DNA from: Blautia sp. | Lineage (GTDB): Bacteria; Bacillota; Clostridia; Lachnospirales; Lachnospiraceae | Reading direction: 5' to 3' | NCBI GenBank assembly: GCA_023664455.1 | Contig: JAMPFM010000008.1 | Coordinates: 1-64,000 of the forward strand | Length of the DNA stretch: 64,000 nt | Part shown: in pieces, positions 61,739 to 64,000 of the stretch | How positions within the stretch are numbered: the stretch's first letter is position 1 | Layout of the letters: each line of letters begins with the position of its first letter | Translations under genes and position numbers: made by a program | The notes under the pieces: generated by a model | What the model saw: the letters and a program-made list of their open reading frames with translations, nothing else | Database searches by the model: none | What the model was told of the DNA's origin: nothing

Positions 61739-63185
61739 TTTGTAATTTTTCGATTCCTTTTCTAATCCTGTCAAGGGATTCTTCCCTGCCCAGCACTTCC
61801 ATAATTTCCGTTGCACCCGCCGGCGTCATCTGCTTCCCGGATACAGCAATTCTCACCGGCCAAAGCACATAGCCGTTTTTACAGCCTTTCTTTTCCACAT
61901 ACTCTGTCAAAATCCCATAGAGGGCGTCGTTGCTGTAATCTTCCTGCACCTCTAAAATAGGCAGCAGTTCCGTTAACACTTCTAAGGAAGATTCCTGACT
62001 CGTTTTCATCTTCTTATGGGCATATAACTGCGCATCATATTCTGGAAGTTCTTCAAAAAAGTCCACCATTTCCGGGATATCCGGGAAAATTTCAATTCTC
62101 GTCTTCACCATCTCGGCAATTTTGGGCAAATCCAGCTTCTTTGTAAGCGCCTGTTTCAAATAAGGCTCCGCCATCTGATAAAACTTATCAAATTCCATTG
62201 CCTTCATATATTCCCCGTTCATCCATTTGAGTTTGGTATAGTCAAATACCGCTGGGGACTTGGAAATATGGTGGTAATCAAACTTTTCCACCAACTGCTC
62301 CAAAGTAAAAATTTCTTCCGTCCCCTCCGGGCTCCAGCCCAGCAGCGCAACAAAATTGACAATCGCTTCCGACAAAAAGCCCTGCTCTATTAAATCTTCA
62401 TAAGAAGAATGTCCGCAGCGCTTGGACAATTTCTGATGTTCTTCATCCGTAATCAACGGACAATGAATATATTTCGGCACTTCCCAGCCAAATGCCTCAT
62501 AAAGCCGGTTATATTTCGGTGAGGAAGACAGGTATTCGTTTCCCCTGACCACATGCGTAATCCCCATTAGATGGTCATCCACCACATTCGCAAAATTATA
62601 GGTCGGAAATCCGTCAGACTTTATCAGAATCATATCGTCCAACTCTGCATTATCCACGGAAATGTCCCCATAAATATCATCATGGAATACCGTCGTTCCT
62701 TCCGTTGGATTATTCTGTCTGATGACATAAGGCATACCGCTTTGTAATTTTTCCGCAATCTCTTCTTTGGTCAAATGCAGACAATGTTTGTCATAGACGT
62801 TAATTTCTTTACCCGCAACCTCTCTTGTAAGGGAAGCCAGCCTCTCTTTATCGCAGAAACAATAATAAGCTTCCCCTTTATCGATAAGTTCCTTCGCATA
62901 CTTTAAATAAATACCCTGCGCCTGTCTCTCACTCTGCACATAAGGTCCTGCGCCTCTGTCCTTATCGGGTCCTTCATCGGGAATCAGCCCTGTATTTTCC
63001 AGTGTGCGGTAAATAATGTCCACTGCGCCTTCCACATAACGTTCCTGGTCCGTATCTTCAATCCGCAAAATGAAGTCGCCGCCTTCATGCTTGGTAATTA
63101 AATACGCATAAAGCGCCGTCCGCAAATTTCCCACATGCATACGCCCCGTCGGACTCGGCGCATATCTGGTTCTGATTTTCTGCAT
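61731..63185 (-). CDS. gltX: Glutamyl-tRNA synthetase
   Basis: The 484-residue class I synthetase has the HIGH motif in [18 protein letters not shown] (residues 9-26), and the KMSKS-like motif in [10 protein letters not shown] (near 252). Its GluRS N-terminal Zn-like region is weak: CFCDKERL is present near 108. The C-terminal anticodon part is complete. It charges tRNA-Glu and may charge tRNA-Gln if the organism uses GatCAB. It overlaps the helicase start at the stop codon. The hydrogenase gene lies upstream. Confidence 0.97.
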   Translation of the reverse strand: MQKIRTRYAPSPTGRMHVGNLRTALYAYLITKHEGGDFILRIEDTDQERYVEGAVDIIYRTLENTGLIPDEGPDKDRGAGPYVQSERQAQGIYLKYAKELIDKGEAYYCFCDKERLASLTREVAGKEINVYDKHCLHLTKEEIAEKLQSGMPYVIRQNNPTEGTTVFHDDIYGDISVDNAELDDMILIKSDGFPTYNFANVVDDHLMGITHVVRGNEYLSSSPKYNRLYEAFGWEVPKYIHCPLITDEEHQKLSKRCGHSSYEDLIEQGFLSEAIVNFVALLGWSPEGTEEIFTLEQLVEKFDYHHISKSPAVFDYTKLKWMNGEYMKAMEFDKFYQMAEPYLKQALTKKLDLPKIAEMVKTRIEIFPDIPEMVDFFEELPEYDAQLYAHKKMKTSQESSLEVLTELLPILEVQEDYSNDALYGILTEYVEKKGCKNGYVLWPVRIAVSGKQMTPAGATEIMEVLGREESLDRIRKGIEKLQNV

Positions 63186-63230
63186 CTCCGTACTATCCTT
63201 AATCCTTTCTTATTCTATTCCTTTAAATTT

Positions 63231-64000
63231 TTATTCCTTTAAATCGGGAATCCGCTGTTTCGCCGCCGCTTTGAAACTGCCTACTGCCTTTGTTGCCTGT
63301 GGAATTGCAATATTGGTTCCCGCGCCTGCAACGCAGCCGCCCGGACATGCCATACCTTCTATCAGACAGCCATTCTTTTTCCCCGCTTTGGCAAGCATCA
63401 ACATCTTCTTACACTCAGAAAGGCTTTCCGCATGTTCGATATTCACTTCCACATCCGGATAATATTCCCTGACACATTCCTCAATCGCGTTTGCAACACC
63501 GCCGGCGACGCCATAGCCACGCCCCGCACCGGTCGCTCCCACCAGTTCATCCAATGCCTGTATTTCTTTTAATAGAATGCCCTTTGCCTCAAACATACCG
63601 GCAAGTTCTTCAAAGGTAATGACAAAATCCACATCAGAACGAATCGTCCGTCTGGATGCTTCTAGTTTCTTAGAAGCACAGGGACCCACGAACACCACTT
63701 TTGCATCCGGGTGGTCCTTTTTAATCACTCGCGCCGTCGCCACCATAGGCGTCAGTGCATTGGAAATCTTATCAATCGTTTCCGGGAAAAACTTCTTCGC
63801 AAGCACTGACCAGGATGGACAACAGGAAGTCAGGCTAAACGGAATATTCCCTGTCGCCACTTCTGTCGCATAGTGCTCCGCTTCTGCGATGGCGCCCATA
63901 TCCGCCCCGATTGCCGTTTCGTATACATCATAAAAGCCCAACTGCTTTAACGCTGTTTTTAACATATCCGGCGTTACATCTGCTCCAAACTGCCCGACAA
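63231..64000 (-). CDS. [FeFe] hydrogenase catalytic domain, 5'-incomplete
   Basis: The frame runs off the window on the right, leaving the C-terminal 255 residues and stop. The H-cluster motifs are all present: TSCCPSW with two Cys, VGPCASKKLEA, and MACPGGCVAGAG. The first motif keeps the proton-transfer Cys, so the domain is likely active. The VGPCxxKKxEA form and other blocks resemble group B hydrogenases better than the well-studied group A ones; this is my reading and not a search result. It would interconvert hydrogen, protons and electrons. The N-terminal ferredoxin-like domains lie outside the window. Confidence 0.93.
   Translation of the reverse strand, partial: VGQFGADVTPDMLKTALKQLGFYDVYETAIGADMGAIAEAEHYATEVATGNIPFSLTSCCPSWSVLAKKFFPETIDKISNALTPMVATARVIKKDHPDAKVVFVGPCASKKLEASRRTIRSDVDFVITFEELAGMFEAKGILLKEIQALDELVGATGAGRGYGVAGGVANAIEECVREYYPDVEVNIEHAESLSECKKMLMLAKAGKKNGCLIEGMACPGGCVAGAGTNIAIPQATKAVGSFKAAAKQRIPDLKE

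Overview
The window looks like a core chromosomal segment of an anaerobic Clostridia bacterium, most likely Lachnospiraceae. This is an inference from family-level gene content and order: mreB-mreC-mreD, a PBP2, minC-minD-minE, rodA and methylglyoxal synthase in one run; zapA next to a U32 peptidase; FakA-like and DegV proteins around recG; cstA; and an [FeFe] hydrogenase at the edge. I see no rRNA, tRNA, CRISPR array, insertion sequence, prophage or riboswitch. Almost all genes lie on the minus strand. The plus-strand exceptions are a GNAT fragment at the left edge, ttcA plus a tyrosine recombinase, a histidine phosphatase and a DUF1292 gene.

Layout from left to right. 1-7800: acetyltransferase tail, a palindromic repeat, dtd, an AI-2E permease, ttcA/xer, a cytidylate-kinase-like protein, and cstA with an unrecognised partner. 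7900-14150: an RluA-family pseudouridine synthase with lspA, aroB, then sepF with the PLP protein YggS, an anchored HlyD-like protein and a small P-loop protein. 14147-24909: the shape and division block (DD-carboxypeptidase, mgsA, rodA, minEDC, PBP2, mreDCB, radC, DUF4321). 25047-33515: a methionine gamma-lyase-like enzyme, miaA, mutL, mutS and miaB, coupling tRNA modification with mismatch repair. 33542-38633: DegV, recG, a FakA-like kinase and an Asp23 protein. 38720-44699: Nudix, a transpeptidase with its FtsW/RodA partner, a U32 peptidase and zapA. 44769-52694: ruvBA, a membrane pair resembling EetB/EetA, DUF4037, acyltransferase, TPR protein, hflC and hflK. 53032-64000: phosphatase, trpS, a Cys-rich mini-protein, DUF5662, a GH13-like protein with degraded catalytic motifs, DUF1292, a TSUP permease, a UvrD-like helicase, gltX and an incomplete [FeFe] hydrogenase.

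The most unusual content is in the intergenic repeats. Family 1 has three copies (212-349, 58046-58189, 58819-58960). Each has long outer arms that differ between copies yet stay paired, an inner stem with a constant two-base bulge, and a GNRA-type mini-hairpin (GCGNNAGC with GAAA, GCAA or GAGA). Two copies point toward each other around the DUF1292 gene. Family 2 is a modular hairpin element at four loci, with 0-4 tandem units of about 27 bases followed by a terminal module. Separately, several genes have short tandem repeats at their 3' ends, including an AI-2E permease tail apparently cut by two in-frame TAG codons and an aroB tail copied downstream of its stop. No search could be run, so novelty of these elements is not established.
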